This document shows positions 49,401 to 61,349 of a stretch of 64,000 nucleotides of DNA, one piece after another (the stretch's first letter is position 1; each line of letters opens with the position of its first letter). The position numbers were made by a program, and so were the translations under genes. Below the pieces are notes generated by a model. The model had not been told where the DNA came from. It made no database searches and saw nothing but the letters and a program-made list of their open reading frames with translations. The DNA comes from Rhynochetos jubatus (Eukaryota; Chordata; Aves; Eurypygiformes; Rhynochetidae). Location: assembly GCA_027574665.1 (NCBI GenBank), contig CM050653.1, forward strand, positions 37,956,118 through 38,020,117, in the 5' to 3' direction.

Positions 49401-50499
49401 TTTGGTAGAAACAGTCCTGGTGCCCCCAGAAAAGCTGAGGCATGAGCAGCACCCACACCTGGAGCAGAGGATGAACGCTGACTCCAGCACCGCTCTGTGC
49501 TGTGCTTATGGAAACTCCTGTTTTCCTGCACAGGGTGGCACAGCTGGGCAAGGGGTGAATTCTGATTCCTTCCTTGTCGATGCGAAAATTTTCACCGTTC
49601 TCTCTGGTTTTGTATAGCTGAGAAACAATTTTTAACTCAGGAGAGCATGTGCTCTATTCTTAATGAATGAATCACTGTCATTAACATTATTGCTACAGCT
49701 TAATAGCAACGATTATTACAAACGATTCTTCCGTCCTGGAAATTCTGTATCTTTGAGGCTTTTTCAAGATGTGATCAACCTGTACGCAATCGTAACATAG
49801 GTGCAGTGCACAATGAACAAGCAGATGTCTTAGCAGTGACAAGGCAAACTCGTTCGACATAATGTCTTTTGAAAGAACCATTACTTTCTTACAATGTGAA
49901 CACTTAACTCTGCAAACCAGATCCCCTTTTATAGGGGTCATGAGGTGACATCTGAAAAACTCACAGGTAGCTAAAGCACTGACTCACTTTTGGAGAGCAG
50001 GTGAGATTATTCTGAAGGTGTCTTCAGAAATGACAGAGGGGAAACACTTCCCAAGATTGTTTCGGTTTTCTCTAAAGTAGAAAACTGAAGTTGGGCAGAA
50101 CAGGCAGGAGTGATAAACTGCTGTGCTTTACCAATAGGCACAGCCATGCTGCTCACCGGCTAACCAAGGGGTCAGTGGCAGCCTCGCTGCAGCAGCCCAG
50201 AGCTCGGCACTGCAAGTGCTGCTCTGCAGCCTGCGAACTCCGTGCTACTGCAGAGGGTTTTGTATTCGATCCTGCATCCATCCATGGAAAAGTTAGCTTA
50301 CATGTCTCTGCAGACCATGCCAGTATGCAGCATCAGTTAAAACATGGTTATGCTGCTGGGCAATGGCTTCATCAGTTGAGACACTTTTATAAGGGTCTTT
50401 GTGCTACAGGCAAAAAAAGCTTCCTCATTCCAAGGAGTGCAAGAAAATCCAGAAACTTAGATCAGATGCAGGCTTTGTACCATTTTGCACCATTCCTCC
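46481..50499. other. Intergenic, no gene recognised
   Basis: AT-rich at 46900-47350. No supported exon. One minus-strand cysteine-rich frame at 49693-49941 is noted separately as uncertain. Confidence 0.5.
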
Positions 50500-50921
50500 T
50501 ATGGAGACAGACTGAGAGAGTTGGGCTTGTTCAGCCTGGAGAAGAGAAGGCTCTGGGGAGACCTTACAGCACCTTCCAGTGCCTGAAGGGACCAACAAGG
50601 AAGCGGGGTGGTGGTGGGGGGGTACTTTTTACAAGGACCTGGAGTGACAGGACAAGGGGTAACAGGTTTAAATTGAAAGTGGGGAGACTTAGATTGGATA
50701 TCAGGAAGAAATTCTTCCCGGAGAGGGTGGGGAGGCACTGGGACAGGTTGCCCAGAGAAGCTGTGGGTGCCCCATCCCTGGAAGTGTCCAAGGCCAGGCT
50801 GGATGAGGCTTTGAGCAACCTGGTCTAGTGGAGGGTGTCCCTGCCCATGGCAGGGGGTTGGAACTAGTTGGTCTTTAAGGTCCTTTCCAACCCAACCCAC
50901 TCTGTGGTTCTATTCTATGAT
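50500..50921 (+). mobile_element. CR1 LINE 3' fragment upstream of the CCR8-like gene
   Basis: Plus-strand CR1 3' end: GGGCTTGTTCAGCCTGGAGA (from 50523), GAAGAAATTCTTCCCGGAGA (from 50704), then CCCATGGCAGGGGGTTGGAA (from 50843) and the terminal TATTCTATGA at 50911-50920. It is about 420 bp, 5'-truncated, and ends 328 bases before the receptor start codon, in the same orientation. Confidence 0.93.
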
Positions 50922-51237
50922 TACGACTATTCAGAGCATGAATTTTTCTGTCACTGTAATGATGAGGGGCTAACTCACTTTCACTGAGACTTTTGGGGCA
51001 ACTGAGAGCATCCCAGTGCTCACACACGAGTATAGGAACAATTTGCAGGCTGCAGGTGCAGGCTTTTGGGTTGTACATGTGCTCTTGTCCAGCCAGTGAG
51101 ACCAAGACTGCATTTTGCAGTTCCTCTCTGCCTGGAGGCTGACCCACAGGCTCAGCGCAGCACAGAGAGTGGCAGAAGCCACCCTGGGAGTCCTGTGCCT
51201 GGACAGTCAGCCATTTATCCCTTGCTCTTTCCTGTAC

Positions 51238-51239
51238 AG
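51238..51239 (+). other. 3' splice acceptor before the CCR8-like coding exon
   Basis: A pyrimidine-rich run (cccttgctctttcctgtacag) ends in AG here, nine bases before the ATG at 51249. This fits the usual chemokine receptor layout of a non-coding leader exon followed by one coding exon. It also explains why the open frame extending back to 51066 should not be read as protein. Confidence 0.7.
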
Positions 51240-51248
51240 GTATCTGAG

Positions 51249-52304
51249 ATGAATCCCACAAGCCAGTTCCTTGGCACAACAGAATATGACTATGGATATG
51301 ATGAAAACACTGCTCCATGCAATGAAGGGAACAGCTTTCGCAGGTTCAAATCCCTCTTTCTGCCAATCCTTTATTGCCTTGTGTTTGTCTTCTGCCTTCT
51401 GGGAAACTCCTTGGTCCTTTGGGTTCTCCTGACCAGGAAAAGGCTGACAACGATGACTGATATCTGCCTGCTGAACCTCACAGCCTCCGATCTCCTCTTT
51501 GTTGTGCCTCTTCCTTTCCAAGCCCACTATGCTTCAGACCAGTGGGTTTTTGGCAATGCTATGTGCAAGATAATGGCTGGCATTTATTACACAGGTTTTT
51601 ATAGCAGTATTTTCTTTATAACCCTCATGAGCATAGACAGGTATATAGCAATTGTCCATGCTGTCTATGCCATGAGGATACGGACAACCTCCTGTGGCAT
51701 AATTATCAGTTTAATCCTGTGGCTAGTGGCTGTCTTGGCTTCTGTACCCAACATCATGTTCAATCAGCAGCTGGAAATTGAGAACTCTGTGCAGTGTGTC
51801 TCCACATACCCCCCAGGCGACAATACCTGGAAGGTCGCTTCTCAGTTTGCAGCCAATATCTTAGGCCTCTTGATTCCCCTTAGCATCCTCGTTTGCTGCT
51901 ACGCCCAGATACTGAAAAACCTGCAAAAATGCAAAAATCGGAACAAGATCAAGGCGATCAAGATGATTTTCATCATCGTCATCGTTTTTTTCCTCTTCTG
52001 GACTCCCTTCAACATCGCGCTGTTCCTGGACTCTCTGCAGAACCTGCATATCATCAATGACTGCAAGGCGAGCAACCAGATAGCCCTGGCCCTGCAGCTG
52101 ACGGAAACCATCTCCTTCATCCACTGCTGCCTGAACCCCATCATCTACGCCTTTGCTGGGGTGACACTCAAGGCCCATCTTAAAGGCCTGGTTCAGTCCT
52201 GTGTCCGTGTCCTCTCCAGCCCTGCCGGAGGAGCCGGGGTTGGGCAGTCATCTTCAGCGCCCACCCAGTTCTCTGGCTGCTCTGACAGTGCAGGCTTCCT
52301 GTGA
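51249..52304 (+). CDS. CCR8L: CCR8-like C-C chemokine receptor, 351 aa
   Basis: Class A GPCR for CC chemokines, Gi-coupled, at the leukocyte surface. Seven hydrophobic segments are evident. Family marks: N-terminal acidic tyrosines (EYDYGYDE, 12-19) that are likely sulfated, cysteine pairs C24/C272 and C106/C183, intact DRYIAIVHA (130-138), FWTPFN in TM6 (250-255) and NPIIY (296-300). Closest resemblance is to CCR8: the PFQ in TM2 (89-91, where CCR4 and CCR5 have PFW), DQWVFG (97-102), GFYSSIFFITLMS (116-128), NKIKAIK before TM6 and the LHII block before C272. CCR2/CCR5 share the general frame but fit less well. The ATG at 51249 follows a splice acceptor; the stop is at 52302-52304. Ser-rich C-terminal tail. 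Intact single coding exon. Confidence 0.93.
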   Translation: MNPTSQFLGTTEYDYGYDENTAPCNEGNSFRRFKSLFLPILYCLVFVFCLLGNSLVLWVLLTRKRLTTMTDICLLNLTASDLLFVVPLPFQAHYASDQWVFGNAMCKIMAGIYYTGFYSSIFFITLMSIDRYIAIVHAVYAMRIRTTSCGIIISLILWLVAVLASVPNIMFNQQLEIENSVQCVSTYPPGDNTWKVASQFAANILGLLIPLSILVCCYAQILKNLQKCKNRNKIKAIKMIFIIVIVFFLFWTPFNIALFLDSLQNLHIINDCKASNQIALALQLTETISFIHCCLNPIIYAFAGVTLKAHLKGLVQSCVRVLSSPAGGAGVGQSSSAPTQFSGCSDSAGFL

Positions 52305-55300
52305 GCCCACCGGAGCTGCCTTCTGCTGGTGTGAGTAGTTGGCGTAAGGTCTGACGTGGCACTGGAGGTTGTAGCGTGTGTGCAGCATCCTCTTGGGAGG
52401 GCCAGTATACCGAGCCCTCCTTTAGGGATATGCTGTAAACGATGGCATAACAAGTGGCAACGTCAGCTTCCTAAGAGCACCGGCGCCTTTGTAAAACGGT
52501 GACCTTACAGCCTTGTCACAGAATGATTTTTAATTAAGATTTAGAGCTCTCTTAATACATTTCAGCCAGTAAGTACTGAATTTTTTCCTCTGACGAACGC
52601 ATTGCTTCTGCCTCAGCTCTGAATATGCTTTGCTTTGTGGAAGCTGTTCCATACCTGAACCTCTACATCCCTGGGACAGGCATGAGACACCCCTCTGGGA
52701 AGCGGGGAATGGGTCAGGCATGAGATTACTTCACATCGCAAAAAGGGAATCGCCTCATCCACTGTCACCATTCCCCCTTTGCTTCAGCTCCCAGATAAAG
52801 TGTCCCCTCAGCTCCGGGCCCTGTTGCTTTGCTGTGGGATGGGGATGCTCCCAGAGCCACAGGCGGGGGTGTTCCTGGAGCTGCTGCACCCAAAGCAGCC
52901 TTTGGTGGTGATGCCTTCAAAACCAGCAGAGCAACGCCTGCAGGTGCTCCGTGTACGGGTCGCTCGTAGAGGTCCATGCCCTTGAATACTCATCCTCTTC
53001 CTCATCAAAGCAGCCCGGCAGTCCGCATCACCACTGGAGGCGTGGGACTGCCAACGCTGTGCCCCCAGCGCTTGCTCCTAATGTAAACACCACGGGATGG
53101 CATCTAGCACGTCGGCTCCATCTCTTTTTCCATACATCATTATTCTCTGCCATTTTAGAAATGTTTTCTTTGAATAAACATATCAACTGCACCTTTTTGT
53201 CTCAGCTCCTGAAAGTCTTCCTAACGATCTGTAAGTCTTGCTATGATTTCTTCTGCAGACATAATATTCTCCCTGGAATAAAGGAGGTAGCAGATGCACT
53301 ATTTCCTCAGTTTCAAGGGTTCTGACACAAAGTAAAACGAGTAAAAGCGTTTTGCAATTTACTCATAACAAGATCAGAGGGTTTTCATGTGCTCAGGTGT
53401 TGTCAGCTGGGAATACGACTACAAAAGCACCAAGAAACATTCAGGTTTGATGTCACCTGGGTTTCCTGGTGCTGTGTATGTGGTAAGGTGAATATATATG
53501 CCAAAATCTCTAGCCTACTCTTGTTCCATTAAATTAGTGGAAAGTTGGTTGCTATTCTGGAGAGGACAGAATAAAGAAAAGATTGCTGTTTGTAGAACAG
53601 ATCTCCCAGTCAGATGTTGCACAACTAAAACAATTCCTGTTTCTCCAAGGACCAAGCTGTAGGACCTACCATTGATACCAGATTGCCAGCTAAAGTGCCA
53701 AGCACCTCTTTTCATGTTTGGTACCATTTCCATAGCTAGTTCTAAAATGTGTCTGAACCTGCTTGAATTTCTAGCTATCAATTTTCATCTGACATGCTTC
53801 ACAAACATCCATTTTCCTGTTTCTCTGCCCTTTTGTATCATGATACCTATGACACTACGACAGGGAAGTCTGACTTTATTCCAGTCCAAGACCACTGGGC
53901 AGTGTGCAACAAAAGTTCCAAATGTGTGTCTCCTCAAAAGCATCTGCCAGAGCTTTAAAATAAAGTGTAATAAAACTGTGCAAAGGGGGGCTGGGAGAGT
54001 TAGATAAGCAAAAACATCACCTAAGACATGGTGCTCTTGGTGATTCCTCCTGGCTTTTCTGTAATTGCCAGGTTCACAGCTTTTGTAATGTTCCTCAGCC
54101 CTATTGACTTACCACGGGACAACTTCAGAAGATGTGAGATTAAATTTTAAACGTATCAGATTTGGCCCACCTCCCCAGGCTAGGGTTATGAGAAACCTGA
54201 TTTGATGAGGGCTCCTGGGAGATTAAAAAAGTGAACATGGGAGATCATTCTACAGGAAGAAAAATTCCTTAAAGTGAGGTTCTGCCTATTCCAGAACAGT
54301 ACTTGGAGGCTTCACACACTCTTGCTCCCTACCTCTTCGGCCCCATGAAGCCCCCCTCTTTCCATAAGGAAAACTGAAGAGCTGCACCTGGTGTGGGAGC
54401 AGGGTAAAGTGCTGATTTGTTCTGGGTTGGCACCTGGATTTGCCCTTATCACCTAGCAGGTGTTGAAGTCTGTGACCTCCCAACGGGAAACAGTGACAGA
54501 AGGTCAAGGGAAACAACTCACAGAAGTTGTAGAAAACATGTACTTTCCTTTCCTCTTCCACTTCTAGGGAGGAAAATCAGATGTTAATTTATGACTAAAT
54601 ACTTGAGTTTCATTTATTCATTGTTATTTTTTTTCTGCATCTGTTCAAGCTTCTAGATTAAAACTAAACAGAAAAACACATGTACAACTCAATAAAGATG
54701 CTTAAAATGTATAAAAACACCTGTTGAAATGATGTCAGGAATCATGCAATACTCCAGGATTATACAGTTCTCGAAAAAAAACCACATTAAACATCTTATA
54801 ATACTATATTACTTAATACAATCTTCTCAGTGAGTTTGGGAAATCATGAGTATATGCCTCCAAAGAGCTAAAAAATGTATTCACACTCCTACCTGTTGTT
54901 CTTTGCTGCCTGCTAAATGCTGAGGGCAGCAGCCACCAGGCAGACCCTGCTGCTGGCAGCCCCAGGCAGCTTGCCAGTCCTGGGACCACACACTCTCAAG
55001 AGATGAGGCTATCTGGCAAATGTCACGTGAAATTCAAAAGACATTGCAGATTAATTCACAATAACAAGCTTAGCTCACAAGTCAGACACCATTTGATGGC
55101 AAAGACCTAGTAAAAGTGTGCTTTAGGTGGTAGAAATAACTTCTATTTTCCAGCGTAACTTCTCCAATGGGCAGTTCTGGGTCATGAAGAAGGTAACAAA
55201 GTCACTTTCGAAATAAGAAATGTGCCAGCACATCAAATGCAGTATCACACACAGAAACTGTTTCAGAGACACAAACCTGTGAGGTCAAAACAGCTTTCTG

Positions 55301-58300
55301 CTGTGCTCGGGCTAATCAGCAGCTGAGAGCTATGACCTGCAGGTCACATAGCTGCTAGTCCCGGACCTAGCTCAGATGTGCCTGTAAATGTGCAATATAA
55401 ACACATTTCTCCATTTACTGCAGCCTGTGCAGCAAAATGTCCCCAGGACTGACTGCTGAAGAGTGTGTCAGGTTCTCCAGCAGTTCAGTGACAGGGACGT
55501 CGGTAGCCTGTGGCAGTAGGGGCATGGGAGACATGAAGAAGCCTCAGAGTCTGTGGCTGAGATGGGAGGTTTGTGACAAAACCAAATAGTGCCACCAACT
55601 GCTGGGAACCCAGGACAGGGTGTCTAAAAAGAATATGGAAAAAAATATGTCAACAAGAGTTGTTGCATGGTAGAAGACAAAACTGTGAAGAGAAACATCA
55701 TCTTGTCTCTCAAGAGGAGGGGGAAATGTAAAGTTATGACTTGGCACCACTGAATTCCAGGAGCTGTTTTAGCCCCTAACCTACTCAGAAATTTCAACCC
55801 ACTGTAACATAGTCTTGGGCTTTCAGTTTCCTTGCCTCTTTTTCTTTATTCTGGGGCGCTTCTTTAGCACAGCCTTCCCACTCCTAAGACTACTTCCCCT
55901 GTTTCGGTAGTCTCTAGCACCTTGATTTCTGCTGTAAACATGCTAGAGGGTAAGTCTGTGCCTTTGTCCCCAGTCCTTCCCTCATAGCACACCTCCTTGC
56001 TTCTCCATATCAACCTGCCAGGTTGTTGGCTCTCAAAAGCTGGGGCTGAGCAAAGTTGCTCTATCTGAACTCATCTTGACCTGCCTGAATCTTTATCTTT
56101 GCTTGGTTGAGCTGCAACAGCAGTTCTTCTGAGCAGGTGGCTATATTTCATTTGTCTGAGTTTTGCTTGTCTGTGTGTGACACAACCACAGTTTTTGTAC
56201 AGGTAGAAGTAAAAAAGTTATCCTTTCTAACATGATGTTGCAACATAGAGAAATGCAGTCCTAGTATGATAACAGAGGCTTTGAGTAGTAGGGACAGAGG
56301 GTGAGGTGTAGAGGGATGCTTTCATGAGTGACTGACAGGCTGAAGCCATTGACCTTAGGATTCACAGGAGCAGTGGAAGAGTAAAAGCTTTACCCTTAGA
56401 AAAGGGGTATAAACTATGAGGTGGGGATACAAAAACCCCTAACTACTATTTTTGTGGTTATTATTATTATTAAGATGTTTCTGCCCAGAAGTATTCGTGC
56501 CTTTTTCATTTTATTGTTTCTTTTATTCCTTTTTCTGAGATAATTAGACCTGGACTAATAAGGATTATTGGATTAGAGTGCTAGAAGTTCAATTAGCCTA
56601 ACAGTAAATAATTAGGTTTATGTATAAGGTGTTTCCTTTGTGCCCGTAACAGAATTGTGGGTATTACATTTGCCCCACAGATGAGTCCAACCAGGCAGCA
56701 TCGAGCACCTTGGTAGACAGGCTGGGTTGTGGCACTGCAAATTTATGAGGTACAGCACCACTTTGGGGAAACCCAAAACAGGCATGAGAGAGTGAATGTG
56801 CCTCACCCTAAAGGCCTGAGATTTCACAAGTCTGTATCCAGTAATCAATTTAAAGCCATGTTCTGTCACATGTTTGAGTTCTACCACCGAACTCAGTGAG
56901 GCAGGGTGCAATAGTCATCGGGATTCGGTTAAGGTTTTCCAGGGCTTGGCATCAGTGTTAAAAAGACCCAGGTAAGGACTAATTACCTTCCCCTCTTGTT
57001 TATGATAAAGAAGAGTTGGATCAGACAAAATCAATTATATTGCTCAATTGTGGCCACACACTATGATTACCTGTAGTCCTTATGCTAGAATCTTGGCTAG
57101 AGAAACACACCTCACACTGCCTTCTTTCTCATACCTTGTGTGGGTTTTGCTCTTAATTAGAAATACATTACAACCCAAATACATTATCCAATATAAACCC
57201 CAAAGGCATTAATATATTAACCTGGAAGTGAGATACAAAACTTCCTGTGGTTTACAATTTTCTGCTGAAATGACCTCATAATGCCACTAAGTTCTGAAGC
57301 TTGCCCAACTTCAACTTTAAGAACCTGAAAATCTGAGGTCTGCTGAAACTCTGGTGGCCCGTAGATGACTTCCGTGGCCAACTTCTCTCTCTCCCCCTGT
57401 GTTAGCAGTACCTTTCCTTCTCTTGAGCTGGAGAAGAAGGTCAGGTGATAAGTAGGAGAGGTGAAATGGTCTCATCAGTGTAAGAAACAATAATAGACAG
57501 TAAACTTCTCCACTATTCAAGGACAAGTGCTAACAATATTGAAATTATATTGTGAGTTGAAGAAGTCTTGTAAAACGGAGCATCAGTGCACAACATTCAG
57601 TCCCTGAAGAAACGCGCCAGCGATAGTTTGTTTTTGAGATTTCAGGTGAATCCAAGTGCACTTCAGGCAACATAAATAAATTTTTTTTGCTAAGATTCAC
57701 TTAAAGCTTTACGTGGATCAGCATACTTTTGTACAGCTTAGGCAAAACCACCAGCTTTTCTTTGAATCCTCCTGCTCAGATAGCTTGTCAGTTGAATTTA
57801 TTTTCATCACTTATTTGTGGCTTGTTTTCATCTTAACACTTACTCGATCTCTTCCAAGACAAAGGCAAACTACTTTGCATGTGCTGAATATACCAGCATA
57901 AACCAGCTATTGCAATGTGATCTGAGAGCTTCAAAAACAGGTGGAACGGCTTCATATCACACTTGCCAACACTGATACAGTTTTGCACAGTGGCATAAAC
58001 AGCCTATCCATGACCATTCAACTATCAAAGCAGCTGTAAAAGACCTCCCTTGTGGAAAAAGCTGTAAGCAAGCTCTTTCGTTCTCATTATGAGACAGCAA
58101 TTAGCACGGCCTTTAAAAAGAGAGAGAGAATGCAATAGAATCTACCGCACCGTAATACAGAATATACCACAGTGATCTATATTTGCTGGGGATGGAGAAT
58201 AGCAAGAATGGTCTGTGGTATCACAGACACTGTGGTGTGGTTAGTTTGCCTTGGACTGTGAGAAAGGAGGTTTTGCTGACTTACCTGAAGATCATTTTTT

Positions 58301-58725
58301 TCTCCTATTTTCTCTACAGAAGTTACTAAGGAAATGGCGTCTCCACCCTGTAAAGAAAACCTGTTTGAAGATGATTAGGGTCAGATTCAGTATGGCTATA
58401 AATTGATGTAGTGTGGCTACCAAGCTGGCTTCAGGCAGCTGGACTTTCCATGGGGAGCCTTCACAGAAATAAAGCAGGCTCTGCCAGACAGGTCCACAGT
58501 CTCTGAGGACAGCCTCCGAGAAGTCTGAAGACTATCTGGGGCTGGTTGTGCCTTTTGGATTCAGTTTCATTGAGGAATCCTGCAGATACCTGGGAAACAA
58601 GATCAGGGAAGACGTACATTTCAGAGGTGACAAGCCCTGTGCCATGAATACTACTGGAATCTGCAAGCTTGTCACAGGGCAGGCACAAGTTCCACTAAGG
58701 GATCTAGGCACTTCGGCCTGAATTT
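52305..58725. other. 3' flank of the receptor and intergenic sequence, no gene recognised
   Basis: The first part (to about 53180) is presumably 3' UTR. The remainder is AT-rich unique sequence with short simple repeats such as ATT at 56460-56473. No exon, RNA gene or clearly assignable repeat is recognised. Confidence 0.5.
53173..53178 (+). terminator. Candidate poly(A) signal of the CCR8-like gene
   Basis: AATAAA about 870 bases after the stop codon. A second AATAAA lies at 53277-53282. Either would give a 3' UTR of about 0.9-1 kb. Confidence 0.4.
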
Positions 58726-60490
58726 ATCATAGGATCACAGAATGGTTTGGGTTGGAAGGGACCTTAAAGACCATCCAGCTCCAACCCCCCTGCCATGGGC
58801 AGGGACACCCTCCACTAGACCAGGTTGCTCCAAGCCTCATCCAGCCTGGCCTTGAACACTGCCAGGGATGGGGCATCCACAGCTTCTCTGGGCAACTTGT
58901 CCCAGTGCCTCCACACCCTCTCTGGGAAGAATTTCTTCCTGATATCCAATCTAAATCTCCCCGCTTTCAGTTTAACCCCATTACCCCTTGTCCTGTCACT
59001 ACAAGCCCTTGTAAAAAGTCCCCCCCCAGCTTTCTTGTAGGCCCCTTCAGGCACTGGAAGGTGCTATAAGGTCTCCCTGGAGCATTCTCTTCTCCAGGCT
59101 GAACCAGCCCAACTCTCTCAGCCTGTCCCCATGGCAGAGGGGCTCCATTCTCTGAGCATCTTTGTGGCCTCCTCTGGACTCACTCCACCCAGTCAACATC
59201 CTTCTTATGTTGAGGACCCCAGAGCTGGGCGCAACACTCCAGGTAGGGTCTCACAAGAGCAGAGGGGGAGAATCCCCTCCCTGAACCTGCTGGCCACACT
59301 GCTCTGGATACAGCCCAGGATCCAGTTGGCTTTCTGGGCTGCCAGCGCACACGGCCGGCTCATGTCCAGCTTTTCATTCCCCAGTACCCCCAAGTCCTTC
59401 TCCTCAGGGCTGCTCTCGATCCATTCTCTGCCCAGCCTGTACTTGTGTTTGAGATTGCCCTGACCCTTGTGCAGGACCCTATACTTGGCCTTGTTGAACT
59501 CCATGAGGTTGGCACAGCCCCACCTCTCCAGCCGGTCCAGGTCCCTCTGGATGACACCCCTTCCCTGCAGCGTGTTGACCACACCACACTGCTTGGTGTT
59601 ATCGGCAAACTTGCTGAGGGGGCACTCTATCCCACTGTCCATGTCACTGACAGATGTTAAATGGCACCGGTCCCAACAGCGACCCCTGAGGAAAGCTGCT
59701 CGTCACTGGTCTCCACTCAGACATCGAGCCGTTGGCCACACTTTTTGAGTCTGACCAGCCAGCCATTTCCTGATCCAGTGAATGGTCCATCTGCCAAATC
59801 CATGCCTCTCCAATTTAGAGACAAGGATGTCGTGTGGGACGGTGTCAAATGCTTTGCACAAGTGCAGGTAGATGACATTGGTTGCCCTTCCTTTATCCAC
59901 CAAGGTCATGACCCCATTGTTGAAGGCCATCATATTCATCTGTCACAAGCTGCCTGTGGTGAAGCCATGCTGGTTGTCACCAATCACCTCCTCGTTTTCC
60001 ATGTGCCTTAGCATGGTTTCCAGGAGGATCTCCTCCATGATCTTGCCAGGCACAGAGGTCAGACTGACTGGCCTATAATGCCTCAAGTCTTCCTTTTTCC
60101 CCTTTTTAAAGATATGGGTTATGTTTCCTCTTTTCCAGTAAGTGGGAACTTCACCAGACCACCACGACTTCTCAAATATGATGGATAGAGGTTTTGCAAC
60201 CTCGTCCATCACTTCCCTCAGAACCCACGGATGTATTTCATCCCATCCCATCGCACCTTCATGTCCCTTAGGTGTTCCCGAACCTGATCCTCTCTAACCA
60301 TGCATGGGTCTCCATTCTCCCAGTCCCTGCCCTTCCCTTCTGCAACTCGGGGGGTATGGCTTGTGCCCTTGCCAGTGAAGACCAAGGTAAAAATATAATG
60401 GAGCATCTCAACCTGCTCCATATCCTGGTTGACCAGCTCTCCCATTTCCTTCCAGAGAGGGCCCACATTTTCCCTTATCTTCCTTTTGTT
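58726..60490 (-). mobile_element. CR1 LINE, about 1.76 kb, with broken reverse-transcriptase ORF2
   Basis: The longest CR1 here. The minus-strand 3' end (at 58726) is followed upstream by the 3' UTR and the ORF2 C-terminus ([12 protein letters not shown]). Next comes a reverse-transcriptase catalytic region reading FADN where CR1 has an aspartate pair (near 59600). Further upstream are the [19 protein letters not shown] motif A stretch (near 59860), the [20 protein letters not shown] stretch (near 60080) and [20 protein letters not shown] (near 60230). Its 5' part (PLWKEMGELVNQDMEQ, near 60450) stops against an LTR at 60492. Several frame breaks make it inactive, but the sequence is fairly young. 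Confidence 0.93.
59943..60251 (-). pseudogene. CR1 ORF2 reverse-transcriptase fragment (fingers/palm part)
   Basis: One open block of the CR1 polymerase, about 102 codons. It carries the GWDEIHP start, [17 protein letters not shown] (RT motif region before the catalytic A motif) and GFTTGSL at its end. It is separated by frame breaks from the downstream block with AFDTVPHD (59703-59939) and from the FADN block (59205-59642). A remnant, not a gene. Confidence 0.85.
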
Positions 60491-60491
60491 G

Positions 60492-61060
60492 CTGTCATGG
60501 TTTAACCTCAGCTAGCCAGAAAGTACCGTGCAGCTCCTAGCTCACCTCCCCCACCCTCCTCCAGTGGAAGAGGAGAATCGGAGGAAAAGACAAGGAAGCT
60601 TATGAATTGAGATTAAAAAAAAAAAATTAATATTATAGTGATAGTATTATTAACAATACTACTACTACTAAGTAATTAAAATAATAGAAAATAAAACATA
60701 TGATACAATCGCTCACCGCCCTCTGACTGATACACAGCCAATTCCCGAGTAGCGAGAGTCAGAGCCAGAGAGCTCGAGAGCTGCAACCTGAGAGCGATCG
60801 CCGCAGAGTCCGAGCAAGCCAGAGGAAGCACACCAGATGAATGGGAAAGCAACTCCACCAGTATGCACCTTCCCTCTTCATGCCGTCCTGCTTTGCCTGA
60901 AATTCCTAAACATGCTTTGGCACGGGAGCTGAAGTCAGCGTTACTCCTTCCATATGGGAGGTCTAGAATAAGAGGTGAACTGCAAGGGCATGGCTTAACC
61001 TTTGCTATGGTCGTAGTGGCATACAGCTGAGGCCCAGTCATTGCTATTTCGGTAATCTGC
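60492..61060 (-). mobile_element. ERVL-type LTR, minus orientation
   Basis: The plus strand begins TGTCATGGTTTAACCTCAGC at 60492, the 3' terminus of an LTR in minus orientation (TTAAACCATGACA). The minus reading also has the CATAAGCTTCCTTGTCTTTTC block, an ATTAGTA-type simple repeat (60601-60690) and a CT-rich portion, in the same order as the LTRs at 11020 and 19600. It differs in the middle, so a related subfamily. The 5' end (right side) is not sharply visible and is set at about 61060. Confidence 0.7.
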
Positions 61061-61349
61061 TTGGTAATTGCCAGTATTTTTGCCAAAGGTGAACTGCCTC
61101 CAGCTCTCCCTTTGCCCCCACAGGGAGACTTCTTCAGGGAAACAAGAAAATTATGTCGGTGCCCTGAGTGTGTCGCCACATCTTGACTTCAGTATCCACA
61201 TACATAACATTCTAAATTTAAGGCAACAGTATTATTGTCAGAAAAAGCTAGTTCTCATACTCAGCAGTTGGTGGAGCAATCGAAGCACATCATGGCTTGG
61301 TTCCCTTGCTTCAGTTCTGGCAGCGGTAGCGTTGTGACAGCTTGTAGAA

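Noticed and set aside
50091-50828. 245-codon plus-strand frame
   Set aside because: Its second half is CR1 3' end sequence read through; the first half has no resemblance to a protein family.
51066-51248. 61-codon N-terminal extension of the CCR8-like receptor
   Set aside because: It begins at a TTG, contains no ATG-led signal, and lies mostly before the AG at 51238-51239, so it is intron.
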